Shown piece after piece: positions 8,978 to 17,251 of a DNA stretch of 64,000 nt (position 1 is the first letter of the stretch; every line of letters starts with the position of its first letter). Source of the stretch: Sinorhizobium garamanticum (lineage in GTDB: Bacteria; Pseudomonadota; Alphaproteobacteria; Rhizobiales; Rhizobiaceae); contig NZ_CP120373.1 of the NCBI RefSeq assembly GCF_029892065.1, forward strand, positions 1,997,501 through 2,061,500. Reading direction: 5' to 3'. A program made the translations under genes and the position numbers. The notes under the pieces are model-generated. The model was not told the origin of the DNA, ran no database searches, and was given only the letters and a program-made list of their open reading frames with translations.

Positions 8978-9622
8978 ATGGCAAAGAATCCGAACCTGAC
9001 ACTGACGGGACCCGATCTGGCCGCACTGCTCTGCAGCCGGGTTTGCCACGACATCATCTCGCCAGTCGGCGCCATCAACAACGGCCTTGAGCTCCTAGAC
9101 GAGGGGGGAGCAGATGCCGACGCGATGGATCTGATCCGCACCAGTGCCCTCAACGCCTCCGTCCGCCTGAAGTTCGCGCGCCTTGCTTTCGGTGCCTCCG
9201 GGTCGGTTGGCGCATCGATCGACACGGGCGAAGCCGAAAAGGCGGCGAAGGACTTCGCCGCTGCGGAAAAGAAGACCGAGATCAATTGGAGCGGCCCGCG
9301 CGCGATCATCGCCAAGAACCGCGTCAAGCTTCTCCTCAATCTCTTCCTGATCGCCTATGGCTCGATCCCGCGCGGCGGTTCGATCGATGTCACGCTCGAA
9401 AATCCTGAATTCGACGCGACCTTCACGCTCGTCGCCAAGGGGCGAATGATGCGGGTCAACCCGAAGCTGGTGGAATTGCTCTCAGGCACCCCGGAAGAGG
9501 CTGTCGACGCGCATTCGATCCAGCCCTACTACACCGTCCTTTTGGGCGAGGAGGCCGGAATGACGATCGATGTCGTTTCGACCGGCGAGGAGATCGTATT
9601 CACGGCGAAGTCCGAGGCCTAA
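8978..9622 (+). CDS. chpT: Histidine phosphotransferase ChpT of the CtrA phosphorelay
   Basis: 214 aa. ChpT passes phosphate from the hybrid kinase CckA to CtrA and CpdR. The DHp-like helix carries the phosphorylatable His in RVCHDIISPVGAINNGLELL (about His24). It is followed by a second helix (DLIRTSALNASVRLKFARLAFG) and a degenerate ATPase-like C-terminal domain, as in Caulobacter ChpT. The start was set at ATG 8978, since AAGGA at 8967-8971 is well spaced from it; ATG 8975 is possible. The upstream in-frame extension to 8885 is Arg-rich and not credible. ctrA and sciP lie within 4 kb. Confidence 0.9.
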   Translation: MAKNPNLTLTGPDLAALLCSRVCHDIISPVGAINNGLELLDEGGADADAMDLIRTSALNASVRLKFARLAFGASGSVGASIDTGEAEKAAKDFAAAEKKTEINWSGPRAIIAKNRVKLLLNLFLIAYGSIPRGGSIDVTLENPEFDATFTLVAKGRMMRVNPKLVELLSGTPEEAVDAHSIQPYYTVLLGEEAGMTIDVVSTGEEIVFTAKSEA

Positions 9623-9724
9623 AGCGCGTCGCGTTTAATCGGACGCGTGCGACGCGCTTTAGGTCATTGCTATTGTGCATGTCGTTGTCCCAAAACCGTT
9701 GCACACTTTTAGGCGACATGCATG
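9622..9724. repeat. Second intergenic repeat family (AAAGCGCGTCGC palindrome); gap 9623-9980
   Basis: AAAGCGCGTCGC (9621-9632) pairs with GCGACGCGCTTT (9649-9660), beginning on the last base of the chpT stop codon, so it may also act as its terminator. It is followed by a GTGCATGTCGTTGTCCCAAAACCG stretch ending TTAGGCGACATGCAT. It is not a RIME. The remaining gap to 9980 contains a short hairpin near 9833-9854 (CGTCTC...GAGACG) and AT-rich DNA near 9885-9950 that probably holds the promoter of the next gene. Confidence 0.6.
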
Positions 9725-9980
9725 AGGGGCATCCTCTCCGTCCCCTTCGCCGGGCGATATAATCGACACGTAACCGACCCTTCGGCGTCAGTCTGCCGGA
9801 GGGGGTCTTTCATATGCGGCCTTGGGTTGCGCTCGTCTCTCGAGCGATCGAGACGTGTTGAGCTTCGGCGTCCCCGCCAAAAGAAAATATTAAGTAATCG
9901 TCGTAACGGTTTCTTTGCCAAATCTGTATAGGATTTGTTTCATGGATGCGCGTGCGAGTAGAGCGTAAAGGAGTTTGGAC

Positions 9981-10343
9981 ATGCGGCGCTTGATGATTGC
10001 TGATGGCTCGGAAGCTGTCAGGAAAGTTGGAAAGCGCATCCTTTCGGGCATGGGATTTCTGGTGCTCGAGGCGCCGAGCAGCCTTGATGCGCTGGTGCGC
10101 TGCGAGGCCGAGCTGCCGAACATTCTGATCGTCGACGCGGCGCTGGATGGCGCCCTCGATCTGATTGCCAATATCCGGCACCTGCCGAACGGCACGTCGG
10201 TGCGCATCTACTATTGCGTTGTCGAGGCCGACCTGAAGAAGATGATGGCAGGTAAGCGCGCCGGTGCCGACGACTTCCTGCTGAAGCCCTTCGACCGCAA
10301 GATTCTGACGAGCGTCTTTGCCAGCCAGTCGATGGCCGCCTGA
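9981..10343 (+). CDS. Single-domain response-regulator-like protein with degenerate acidic pocket
   Basis: 120 aa from ATG 9981 (AAAGGAG eight bases upstream). It has a lone receiver fold and no output domain. The phospho-acceptor Asp is kept in LIVDAALDG and the conserved Lys in DDFLLKPFD. The usual N-terminal acidic pair is reduced to one Asp (LMIADGSE), and the switch Thr/Ser position reads YYCVVEAD, with Val instead. It may therefore be phosphorylated poorly or work by binding alone. Its position between chpT and ctrA suggests a role in the same phosphorelay, but that is inference. Confidence 0.75.
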   Translation: MRRLMIADGSEAVRKVGKRILSGMGFLVLEAPSSLDALVRCEAELPNILIVDAALDGALDLIANIRHLPNGTSVRIYYCVVEADLKKMMAGKRAGADDFLLKPFDRKILTSVFASQSMAA

Positions 10344-10350
10344 CGGCCTT

Positions 10351-10415
10351 TACTGCGCCGCGCGTCTTTTGAGACGCGCAAAGGTCGCTGTAGCACTTTG
10401 AATCGCTGCATGATC
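10351..10415. repeat. RIME-type repeat, right half only
   Basis: TGCGCCGCGCGTCTTTTGAGACGCGCAAAGGTCGCTGTAGCACTTTGAATCGCTGCATGATC layout: one palindromic half plus joining segment, cut off where the second palindrome should begin. It lies just after the receiver gene. The gap 10344-10738 holds this copy, a second RIME and the ctrA terminator. Confidence 0.75.
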
Positions 10416-10475
10416 TACACGGGCCGCGGCAATTCCGCGGCATTTTTGCGCCTGCGGCACGTCCAATTCGACTCG

Positions 10476-10580
10476 ACACAGCGCCGCGCGTCTTTAATTG
10501 ACGCGCAATGGACGCTGTGACTCTTTGATTTGCTACATGTTTCCTTAAATCGGATCCGATTTAAGGAAACATGTAGCAAG
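10476..10580. repeat. RIME-type repeat, full length
   Basis: Both palindromes are present: GCGCCGCGCGTC...GACGCGCAATGGACGCTGTG, then CTACATGTTTCCTTAAATCGGA against TCCGATTTAAGGAAACATGTAG. The second palindrome is nearly perfect. Confidence 0.85.
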
Positions 10581-10640
10581 AGAAACTGCGGCGCCGTCGT
10601 TTTTCTTTGCCGATGCGAACGCGGCGAAGGCCGACCCCAA

Positions 10641-10670
10641 AAGAAAACCCGCCCGAGAGGCGGGCGGGTT
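10641..10670 (-). terminator. Rho-independent terminator of ctrA
   Basis: AACCCGCCC (10646-10654) pairs with GGGCGGGTT (10662-10670) around a 7-base loop. On the minus strand the stem is followed by TTTTCTTTT, so it ends transcription leaving ctrA. Confidence 0.85.
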
Positions 10671-10738
10671 CTTCGATTGTATGATAGCTGTTCGAGCGGA
10701 CGAGGAAATGCGGGCTCTCGACCGCGATGCTACTGAAA

Positions 10739-11440
10739 TCAGGCCGTTTCCAGGTAGTCGTTGCCTTCCGGCTCGCGTAGCACATAGCCGCGTCCCCAGA
10801 CGGTCTCGATGTAGTTGGCGCCGCCGGCGGCGTTTGCGAGCTTCTTGCGCAGCTTGCAGATGAAGACGTCGATGATCTTCAGCTCGGGCTCGTCCATGCC
10901 GCCGTAAAGATGATTGAGGAACATTTCCTTGGTGAGCGTCGTGCCCTTGCGAAGCGAGAGGAGCTCCAGCATCTGATATTCCTTGCCGGTCAGATGCACG
11001 CGCTGGCCGCCGACTTCCACGGTCTTGGCGTCGAGATTGACAATCAGCTCGCCGGTCGAGATGACCGACTGGGCGTGGCCCTTGGAGCGACGGACGATCG
11101 CGTGGATGCGCGCGACCAGTTCGTCCTTGTGGAACGGCTTGGTCATGTAGTCGTCGGCGCCGAAGCCCAAGCCGCGCACCTTGTCTTCAATTCCCGCCAT
11201 GCCCGACAGGATGAGGATCGGGGTTTTCACCTTCGACAAGCGCAGGGTCCTCAGGACCTCGTAACCGGACATGTCCGGAAGGTTCAGGTCGAGAAGAATG
11301 ATATCGTAGTCATAAAGCTTGCCGAGATCGACGCCTTCTTCACCAAGATCGGTCGTATAAACGTTGAAACTCTCGGACTTAAGCATGAGCTCAATGCTTT
11401 GAGCTGTCGCGCTATCGTCTTCGATCAGTAGAACCCGCAT
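10739..11440 (-). CDS. ctrA: Cell-cycle master response regulator CtrA
   Basis: 233 aa, OmpR-type. Receiver residues 1-120 have the acidic pair in LLIEDDS and phospho-acceptor Asp51 in [15 protein letters not shown]. The C-terminal winged helix carries [34 protein letters not shown] and [15 protein letters not shown]. CtrA binds TTAA-N7-TTAA boxes and controls replication, division, flagella and pili genes. The C-terminus ends ETA; hydrophobic C-termini of CtrA are ClpXP recognition elements in related bacteria. A long promoter region rich in GANTC sites lies upstream. Confidence 0.97.
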   Translation of the reverse strand: MRVLLIEDDSATAQSIELMLKSESFNVYTTDLGEEGVDLGKLYDYDIILLDLNLPDMSGYEVLRTLRLSKVKTPILILSGMAGIEDKVRGLGFGADDYMTKPFHKDELVARIHAIVRRSKGHAQSVISTGELIVNLDAKTVEVGGQRVHLTGKEYQMLELLSLRKGTTLTKEMFLNHLYGGMDEPELKIIDVFICKLRKKLANAAGGANYIETVWGRGYVLREPEGNDYLETA

Positions 11441-11883
11441 TTTTTTCCCCTTTTCCGCCGCCCAAGGTCGTCCGTGGCCCCCTTACGCGATACGGATCCA
11501 GTCGTTGCCTGATTTGGAGGCTGCCACCAAATGGTTAACAAATTCTGATTCACTCTGGCAAGGTGTATCGAGATTGTTAAATATTTTTAGCAGTCTCCTG
11601 ATTCAAAAGGTGAATCTCAAATGACATTTCTCATGTAGTACATGAGGAAACGCCGCTATCTGACTCTTCCGACTCGGTAATGGCGAAGTGCCACATTTCG
11701 TGCTTCAGCATTTACGGAGCCTTAAATCATCACACCTATGATTAACGATGCCCGTAAACGAAAGGTTACCAGCGGTAGGCCTTTGTTAAGCTCGCTTCGA
11801 TTTTTTGTTTCCGGCCACCATGGGGCCGGCACGACGGGTCAGTATCAGTAACCGGGGTCTCGGTATCCACGGGAGTATTGCGT
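11441..11883. promoter_or_regulatory. Divergent ctrA / fliJ regulatory region with five GANTC sites
   Basis: 443 bases without a gene, visibly AT-richer than the surroundings. GANTC sites recognised by the cell-cycle methylase CcrM occur at 11547-11551, 11600-11604, 11612-11616, 11662-11666 and 11671-11675. TTAA half-sites of CtrA are at about 11535, 11577, 11743 and 11786, but none forms a perfect TTAA-N7-TTAA pair. This fits a methylation-sensitive, autoregulated ctrA promoter, as known in Caulobacter and Sinorhizobium; the promoter elements themselves were not pinned down. Confidence 0.6.
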
Positions 11884-12234
11884 ATGAAAGCACGTGAGAG
11901 CCTTGTCCGCCTGAAGGAGTTTCAGGTCCGGGAGAAGCAGCGTCAGTTGAACCAGCTTCAGATGATGATGGCTGAGTTCGAGCGAATGACCAAGGATCTG
12001 GAAAGTCAGATTATATTCGAAGAGAAGAAATCGGGAATCTCCGATCCCGCGCATTTTGCCTATCCCACCTTCGCCAAGGCCGCCCGCCAAAGAGCCGACA
12101 ATCTCCAGGTATCGATTCGCGAGCTGAAGGCGCAGCAGGATGCGGCCGAACTTGCGCTGGAGGAGGTCCAGGCCGAATACGCGAAAGCGGCGGCGCTCGA
12201 AGAACGAGATACGGGTGCCCGCATGCGCGCCTGA
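11884..12234 (+). CDS. fliJ: FliJ-like flagellar coiled-coil protein
   Basis: 116 aa from ATG 11884. It is almost wholly helical and charged: MKARESLVRLKEFQVREKQRQLNQLQ, later QRADNLQVSIRELKAQQDAAELALEEV. This is the long antiparallel coiled coil of FliJ, which escorts export substrates to the flagellar ATPase FliI. It lies away from other flagellar genes but divergent from ctrA, which controls flagellar genes in this group. FliJ sequences diverge quickly, so the name rests on size, coiled-coil pattern and context. Confidence 0.65.
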   Translation: MKARESLVRLKEFQVREKQRQLNQLQMMMAEFERMTKDLESQIIFEEKKSGISDPAHFAYPTFAKAARQRADNLQVSIRELKAQQDAAELALEEVQAEYAKAAALEERDTGARMRA

Positions 12235-12430
12235 TGGGACGGCAGCGCTGCCGTCTCCGGCTTGATCGGCAGGCGGCTTGTTGCAGCCTGAAGGGAACCC
12301 GCCTCGCATGTCCAGATGCAAGGCGGGTTAAGCTGTTGACCGGACAAGCTGTTCGTTGAAATGGAAGCGAAGCATGGCAGCAGACCGCATTTCGCGCTCT
12401 TGCGATTCTTTGGCCGTGCGGAGCTACGCG

Positions 12431-12487
12431 TCTACAGAGCCCTTTGCGCGTCTTATAAGACGCGCTGCGCTGTAGCTTCAAAGAGTT
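12431..12487. repeat. RIME-type repeat, partial
   Basis: CTACAGAGCCCTTTGCGCGTCTTATAAGACGCGCTGCGCTGTAGC: the right palindrome of a RIME only, followed by TTCAAAGAG. It lies between fliJ and the convergent GNAT gene. The preceding stretch 12296-12345 contains a weaker GGCGGGTT/AACCCGCC pair that could terminate fliJ. Confidence 0.65.
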
Positions 12488-12510
12488 AGCCGCTCGCGCA
12501 GCAGGCCTGT

Positions 12511-12792
12511 CTATGCCTGGATCACGTCCTGCCACTCCGCGTGCCGCATGGCTTGGGCGCGCATGAAGGGGCAGAGCGGGATGATCTTCCAGCCACCTTT
12601 TCGCGCTTCCTCGACTGCGTGCTTTGCGAGCGCTTGCCCGACACCCTTGCCGCGCAACTCATCCGGCACGAGCGTGTGATCGATGATGATCAAGGTCGGC
12701 GAGGACCGAGAATAGGTCATCTCGCCGGTGTGGCCCTCCACGACCGCCGAATAGCGGCCCTTCGCATTGATTTCCTCGTGGGCGATTTCCAT
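12511..12792 (-). CDS. Small GNAT-family N-acetyltransferase (YidJ/COG2388 type)
   Basis: 93 aa from ATG 12792 (MEIAHEEINAKGRYSAVVEG). The open frame continues upstream to 12909 but adds a hydrophobic, unrelated segment. The acetyl-CoA-binding loop is LVPDELRGKGVGQALAKHAVEEAR, followed by IIPLCPFMRAQAMRHAEWQDV, as in the short GNAT family whose substrate is unknown. Stand-alone gene between fliJ and sciP. Confidence 0.85.
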   Translation of the reverse strand: MEIAHEEINAKGRYSAVVEGHTGEMTYSRSSPTLIIIDHTLVPDELRGKGVGQALAKHAVEEARKGGWKIIPLCPFMRAQAMRHAEWQDVIQA

Positions 12793-12984
12793 CGATCTTC
12801 GCTCCGCATCTGTTGCTGCCGGCGGGGATGCTACAGCATATTGTCCGAGATCGGAATCGACGGGGAAAAATACAAAGAATGCTGCGAGGATGTGCGCAAG
12901 CAGCATCATGCGAACAAAACAACACCGGCGGTGCGGGCAGATCCCGGAACCGCCGGTGTCGAACTATGGACCTGTCGGGCGAAA

Positions 12985-13260
12985 TCAGTGGCGATACTGC
13001 TGGATGCGCGTGGTCCGCAGCCCGGCGAGACCGTGGTCGTTGATGGAGGACTGCCAGGAAAGGAATTCCTCGACGGTTAGCGTGTACCGTTCACATGCCT
13101 CTTCAAGGCTCAAAAGGCCACCGCGCACGGCGGCGACGACTTCAGCCTTCCGGCGGATGACCCAGCGCCGGGTGTTCGCCGGCGGCAGATCCGCGATCGT
13201 CAGAGGGCTGCCATCGGGGCCGATGACATACTTTACGCGTGGTCGCATCATTTCGGTCAT
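12985..13260 (-). CDS. sciP: CtrA inhibitory protein SciP (DUF1153)
   Basis: 91 aa: MTEMMRPRVKYVIGPDGSPL..., a helix-turn-helix in NTRRWVIRRKAEVVAAVRGG and LSLEEACERYTLTVEEFLSW, ending LAGLRTTRIQQYRH. This is the conserved DUF1153/SciP protein, which in Caulobacter binds CtrA or its target promoters and blocks CtrA-dependent transcription. Its nearness to ctrA and chpT and the CtrA-like box in its own promoter fit that role. Confidence 0.92.
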   Translation of the reverse strand: MTEMMRPRVKYVIGPDGSPLTIADLPPANTRRWVIRRKAEVVAAVRGGLLSLEEACERYTLTVEEFLSWQSSINDHGLAGLRTTRIQQYRH

Positions 13261-13314
13261 GGGACTCTCTACACAAACTCAAGACCATATGGTCGCGACC
13301 TTAGCCTGCCACAT

Positions 13315-13329
13315 TTAACATTTGCCTAA
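13315..13329 (-). promoter_or_regulatory. Candidate CtrA box of sciP; gap 13261-13739
   Basis: TTAA-CATTTGC-CTAA (TTAG-N7-TTAA on the sciP strand) lies 55 bases upstream of the sciP start, one base off the CtrA consensus. A GANTC site (GACTC) is at 13263-13267, inside the ribosome-binding region. The rest of the 479-base gap is AT-richer non-coding DNA, with a short palindrome GGAGCGCTCC near 13376-13385, and leads into the luxR-type gene. I see no other gene there. Confidence 0.45.
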
Positions 13330-13739
13330 GCCGCAGGTAACAATTTGCTCATAATTTGAGACACTTCGAAGCGGCTGGAGCGCTCCGGAGCGTTCAAAAG
13401 ACCAGGGGCAGGGCGCGTTATCCTAATTGCTCCGCATTTGCTGTGCTTTGCATGGAAAACCCAAGTTTTGCGCGGTTTTCACATGGGAGCCATGCAATTA
13501 CCACATTTCACTTCAACTAAAATTTTTGGTAACGAGGCGCCCATCAAAGAATGAGCGTTCGCGTGTACGCTCCCGGAATTATCTCCTGGGCACAGCATAT
13601 TTTCTTGATCGGCCGCGTTGCTTGCGCGACCGGCGGAACGGGGCCGGTTGTATTTCAGCTGGCGTCGAAGACGATGCCCGGTTGTAAGGAAGCGTTCAAT
13701 TTCGGCCAGGCGGACGCGCCGGCAACGTGGTGACAAGGT

Positions 13740-14486
13740 ATGAAGGAATCGAGTGAACCGGCCTTGCGGCGCGAGGCTGACGCGGAGACGTTTTTCGAAT
13801 TTGATCCGGCGTCGGTGCGCACCGAATACGAGCTTCTGCACCTGATGCGCAGATTGATCGCGCGCTACCGCTTTCAACGCTTCCTGATCGCGCGGTTGCC
13901 GCTCGCCGAACAGCAGCGGTTTTCCGAAAGCCTGGTGCTCAGCAATTGGCCGGCCGAGCTGGTTCGCCAGTACGATGCCTCCGGCGCCTTTCACGCGAGC
14001 GTCCTCGTCGAGCGCCTGCGCCAGACGAAGCTGCCGATAGCGGGCGGCGCGGAGCTCCTGGACGCAGCAAGCAAGGATGGAGGGGAAGTGTCCGTTCGCC
14101 ACTTGCAGGTCGATCCCGACATGGCGCGTCATTTTGCCTTGCTCTTGCATACGACCTATGGGGAGCCGTTCATCGTCATGCTTTCGGGCGCTCGAGAGGA
14201 GCCGGTCGGTGCCGAATGCGCGATGCTCTATCTGACGCTCGTGCAGCTTTTCGAGTGCCTCGAGCGCACCTTTGATGCGGGCAGCACGGTGCGTGAAAAG
14301 TTGTCCGGCCGCGAGATCGAGTGCCTGCGCTGGGCGGCGGCCGGCAAGAGCAGCGACGAGATCGCCATCATTCTCGGCATTTCCGCCTATACGGTCAGCA
14401 GCTATTTCAAGAGCGCGACCCGCAAGCTCGATGCCGTCAACCGAATGCAGGCGATCGCCCGGGCGATGCGGATGAAGCTGATCTGA
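13740..14486 (+). CDS. LuxR-family transcriptional regulator with autoinducer-type sensor domain
   Basis: 248 aa. Residues about 20-175 resemble the N-acyl-homoserine-lactone-binding domain (TEYELLHLMRRLIARYRFQRFLIAR, LSNWPAELVRQYDASGAF). Residues about 186-243 are the LuxR helix-turn-helix (LSGREIECLRWAAAGKSSDEIAIILGISAYTVSSYFKSATRKL). No luxI-type synthase is nearby, so it is an orphan regulator that may sense an exogenous or non-AHL signal. AAGG just before the ATG supports this start. The gene lies close to sciP but points the other way. Confidence 0.85.
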   Translation: MKESSEPALRREADAETFFEFDPASVRTEYELLHLMRRLIARYRFQRFLIARLPLAEQQRFSESLVLSNWPAELVRQYDASGAFHASVLVERLRQTKLPIAGGAELLDAASKDGGEVSVRHLQVDPDMARHFALLLHTTYGEPFIVMLSGAREEPVGAECAMLYLTLVQLFECLERTFDAGSTVREKLSGREIECLRWAAAGKSSDEIAIILGISAYTVSSYFKSATRKLDAVNRMQAIARAMRMKLI

Positions 14487-14684
14487 CAGCGTCGTTCAGC
14501 CGCCAAGACCTCCGCCCCAAAACCTCCGCTCTTGCCGCAAGGCGGACAAGTTTCTATATGTCGCGGCACAGAAAACTTTGAAAATGCCGCCCGGCGCCGC
14601 GTTTTGCGGAAGGCCCACGGCAAGAGCATGAAACAGGGCGGCACAAGCGATCGGCGCGTGCGCCGCAATGCCGGATTGGATCCC

Positions 14685-15881
14685 GTGAACAGTCTCGATT
14701 TTGACCGCAAGCCCGAAGATACGCGCGTCGTCGTCGCCATGTCCGGCGGCGTCGATTCCTCCGTCGTGGCGGGGCTGCTCAAACGCGAGGGCTATGACGT
14801 ACTCGGCATCACGCTGCAGCTCTATGATCACGGTGCGGCGGTGCATCGCGCCGGTTCCTGCTGCGCCGGCCAGGACATCGATGACGCGCGGCGCGTCTGC
14901 GAGACGCTTGGCATTCCGCATTATGTGCTGGATTATGAAGCGCGCTTCCGCGAAACGGTGATCAATCCCTTCGCCGAAAGCTATATCGCCGGCGAGACGC
15001 CGATCCCCTGCGTTGCCTGCAACCAGACGGTCAAGTTCGCCGATCTGCTGGCGACCGCCAAGGAACTCGGTGCCGATGCGCTCGCCACCGGCCACTACAT
15101 TCGTTCGCGGCCGAGCCCGAACCCGCGTTACTTGGGGCAGCGCGCGCTCTACCGGCCGACGGATGCCGAGCGGGACCAGAGCTATTTCCTGTTTGCGACC
15201 ACGCAAGAACAGATCGACTACCTGCGCTTCCCCCTGGGCGGCCTTTCCAAGGCCGAGACGCGGGCGCTGGCCGAAGACATGGGCCTGATCGTCGCCAAGA
15301 AGGCCGACAGCCAGGACATCTGCTTCGTGCCGCAGGGCAAATACAGCGACATCGTCTCGAAGCTGAAGCCGAATGCGGCGCTTGCCGGCGAGATCGTCCA
15401 CCTCGACGGCCGCGTGCTCGGCAGCCACGATGGCATTCTGCACTACACGATCGGCCAGCGGCGCGGCATCGGGGTCGCCACCGGCGAACCGCTTTACGTC
15501 GTTTATCTCGACGCCCGCTCGCGCCGCGTCATCGTCGGCCCGAAGGAGGCGCTGGAGACGCGCCGCGTCTATCTGCGCGACGTCAACTGGCTGGGTGACG
15601 AGGAGCTTGAGCAGGCAGCCGTCCGCGGCTTCGACTGCTTCGCCAAGGTGCGCTCCACCCGACAGCCGATGGCAGCAGTCCTGAAAAGCGATGCCGACGG
15701 CCTTCATGTCGAGCTTGCCGAAGGGGAGGCGGGCGTCGCGCCCGGCCAGGCCTGCGCCCTCTATTCCGGCACCGGCGAAGACGCGCGCGTCTATGGCGGC
15801 GGCTTCATTCGCAAATCCGAGCGCGAGCCCGGCGCGGAAGCGGCACTCAAGGCGCTTTTGCAGGCGCCGGCGGCGGCTTGA
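14685..15881 (+). CDS. mnmA: tRNA-specific 2-thiouridylase MnmA
   Basis: 398 aa. MnmA installs the 2-thio group of 5-substituted 2-thiouridine at position 34 of tRNA Lys, Glu and Gln. The PP-loop [12 protein letters not shown] binds ATP. The catalytic cysteines lie in [14 protein letters not shown] and [11 protein letters not shown], and [11 protein letters not shown] is another family signature. The start is taken as GTG 14685 ([13 protein letters not shown]), the N-terminus I know for Sinorhizobium MnmA; the frame stays open to 14532 but that extension is Arg-rich. A tRNA gene follows 135 bases downstream. TusA, which relays sulfur in some bacteria, has a homologue at 35982. Confidence 0.93.
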   Translation: MNSLDFDRKPEDTRVVVAMSGGVDSSVVAGLLKREGYDVLGITLQLYDHGAAVHRAGSCCAGQDIDDARRVCETLGIPHYVLDYEARFRETVINPFAESYIAGETPIPCVACNQTVKFADLLATAKELGADALATGHYIRSRPSPNPRYLGQRALYRPTDAERDQSYFLFATTQEQIDYLRFPLGGLSKAETRALAEDMGLIVAKKADSQDICFVPQGKYSDIVSKLKPNAALAGEIVHLDGRVLGSHDGILHYTIGQRRGIGVATGEPLYVVYLDARSRRVIVGPKEALETRRVYLRDVNWLGDEELEQAAVRGFDCFAKVRSTRQPMAAVLKSDADGLHVELAEGEAGVAPGQACALYSGTGEDARVYGGGFIRKSEREPGAEAALKALLQAPAAA

Positions 15882-15933
15882 GACGGCGTGACCAGCAACG
15901 TCAGGAAAAGTTCACATTTTCCAGCAGACTTTG

Positions 15934-15962
15934 CTTGACACTAGCCGGAACAGCACCTTATA
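15934..15962 (+). promoter_or_regulatory. Sigma-70 promoter of tRNA-Met
   Basis: CTTGAC (15934-15939) and CTTATA (15957-15962) separated by exactly 17 bases, a near-perfect rhizobial vegetative promoter about 50 bases before the tRNA 5' end. The stretch between them and the tRNA holds a CCCGTC...GACGGG hairpin in the leader. Confidence 0.75.
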
Positions 15963-16016
15963 AGCCGCCCGTCCAGCCGAGACGGGCTTCCCAGAGGAGG
16001 CTTCCACGGCACCGGC

Positions 16017-16093
16017 GGCGGAGTAGCTCAGTAGGTTAGAGCAGAGGAATCATAATCCTTGTGTCGGGGGTTCGAATCCCTCCTCCGCTACCA
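16017..16093 (+). tRNA. tRNA-Met (anticodon CAT), elongator type
   Basis: 77 bases, folds as a cloverleaf. Acceptor GGCGGAG / CTCCGCT (first pair G-T); D arm GCTC...GAGC; anticodon stem GAGGA/TCCTT with loop ATCATAA (anticodon CAT); T arm GGGGG-TTCGAAT-CCCTC; encoded CCA at 16091-16093. The sequence resembles the elongator tRNA-Met of alphaproteobacteria rather than the initiator, which would have a mismatched C1-A72. tRNA-Ile(CAU) is a less likely alternative. Confidence 0.93.
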
Positions 16094-16104
16094 ACAGAAC
16101 AGTC

Positions 16105-16160
16105 CATACCGCAGACATAGGTAACAGTTTGTCCCTAAGACATGGGTGACAACCTCGTTA
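16105..16160. mobile_element. Possible insertion-sequence end remnant
   Basis: Two near-identical 14-base motifs, AGACATAGGTAACA (16113-16126) and AGACATGGGTGACA (16138-16151), lie 25 bases apart just after tRNA-Met. Repeated motifs like these resemble terminal sequences of some IS481-type elements, but no transposase remains and the match is from memory. The following 16160-16344 stretch is AT-richer than the neighbourhood and has no gene I can see. Confidence 0.3.
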
Positions 16161-16344
16161 TAGCCCGCCACACTTTTTCGGATTTTGACAGTGAAATCCG
16201 GAGAAATAAAACTTCCGCGCCCTCGTCAAAAAAACCACTTTGATGCGCTTAAAGGGCCTTCAAAGCAGCCTTATGGGCTAGCCACCTTCTCCGACTAAGA
16301 TCGACTCGCGTAAGACTCCCGATCGAACAACTCGGGATGACGCG

Positions 16345-17151
16345 ATGAGCAAGAATCGAATTCCAGAGAACCTGATCTCACTCCACGCCGGCGAAGAGGC
16401 GGTGAGCCGCAGCTCCCTTGAGCTTATTTCAGGGGATGAAGACTTGCTGCTGCACGTCCTAATGATTGAGCGAGTAATGGACACACTCCAGTTCTACCGC
16501 GTCAGCTACGATGAGGAGACTGAGGAACAGCTCATCGTCAAACTGCTGGGTGCCCGTCTCTTCAACGCCCTGGGGTCAGCCATGAAGCTCTTATTGAGCG
16601 GCTACTATCAGGCGGCCGCCATGCACATTCGCGATATTCTCGAGACGTCTTTCCTGTTGGACTACTTCTCCACCGACAGGCAACTGATTGAGCGGTGGAA
16701 AGCCGTTCCAGAAGACCAGCGAAATAAAGAGTTCGGCCCTGTGGTCGTCCGAAAAGCCCTGGATCAGCGGGATGGTTTCAAAGAAATGAAGCGCGCCGAG
16801 CACTACAAGCTCTTGTGTAAGCTAGCGGGGCATCCAACTTTTGAAGGCCTCGGGATGCTGCGCCCGGCGCCGGGAGAGGATGCCCATATGGGGCCTTTCT
16901 TTGTCCCGGCGCTCCTGGTTGCGACGATCCAAGAGCTGGTCAAAGTCGGCGTCCTTGCATCTGGCACCTTCACCCACTTCTTCCGCCCAACGACAGGCGA
17001 GCAATTTCGAGCGTCCATTCACCGCCTCGAATTTACGTCGGTCTGGTTCAAGAAGGTATTTGGCCGCGAACATGACGCCGCGGGTTATGAAAGCCTGAAG
17101 GAGATGCTTCGGGAGATGGAAGCAGAAGAGCAAGGCGGACCAGGGATCTAG
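16345..17151 (+). CDS. Unrecognised mostly helical protein (weakly DUF5677-like)
   Basis: 268 aa, cytoplasmic, no signal peptide. Helix-rich with EELIV-like KLLGARLFNALGSAMKLLLSGYYQAAAMHIRDILETSFLLDYF, then YKLLCKLAGHPTFEGLGM and a C-terminal helix ending EMEAEEQGGPGI. The GYY-x-AA-x(3)-RD-x(2)-E and Y-x(2)-L-x(5)-H pattern recalls DUF5677-type proteins; I cannot name a function. Codon use is less GC-biased than in neighbours (many ATT, AGC, CGA, GAA), and it sits alone between a tRNA with an IS-like scar and an orphan terminator. Both facts suggest an acquired gene. Confidence 0.7.
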   Translation: MSKNRIPENLISLHAGEEAVSRSSLELISGDEDLLLHVLMIERVMDTLQFYRVSYDEETEEQLIVKLLGARLFNALGSAMKLLLSGYYQAAAMHIRDILETSFLLDYFSTDRQLIERWKAVPEDQRNKEFGPVVVRKALDQRDGFKEMKRAEHYKLLCKLAGHPTFEGLGMLRPAPGEDAHMGPFFVPALLVATIQELVKVGVLASGTFTHFFRPTTGEQFRASIHRLEFTSVWFKKVFGREHDAAGYESLKEMLREMEAEEQGGPGI

Positions 17152-17251
17152 TGGTCTATGGACGTTTCGAGCATCGGCGCAGCGCGTCAGGTTGAAGTGT
17201 GCCGATCGGTCACAGTGTGCGAGCTTCATACGAGGCCACCGGCTGCCCCCC

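Noticed and set aside
13740..14486. LuxR gene as part of a quorum-sensing pair
   Set aside because: No luxI-type synthase lies on either side, so only an orphan regulator can be claimed.
16345..17151. HEPN RNase in the 268-aa protein
   Set aside because: No R-x(4-6)-H motif in a suitable helix. His residues occur (HYKLL, AGH) but without the HEPN spacing.
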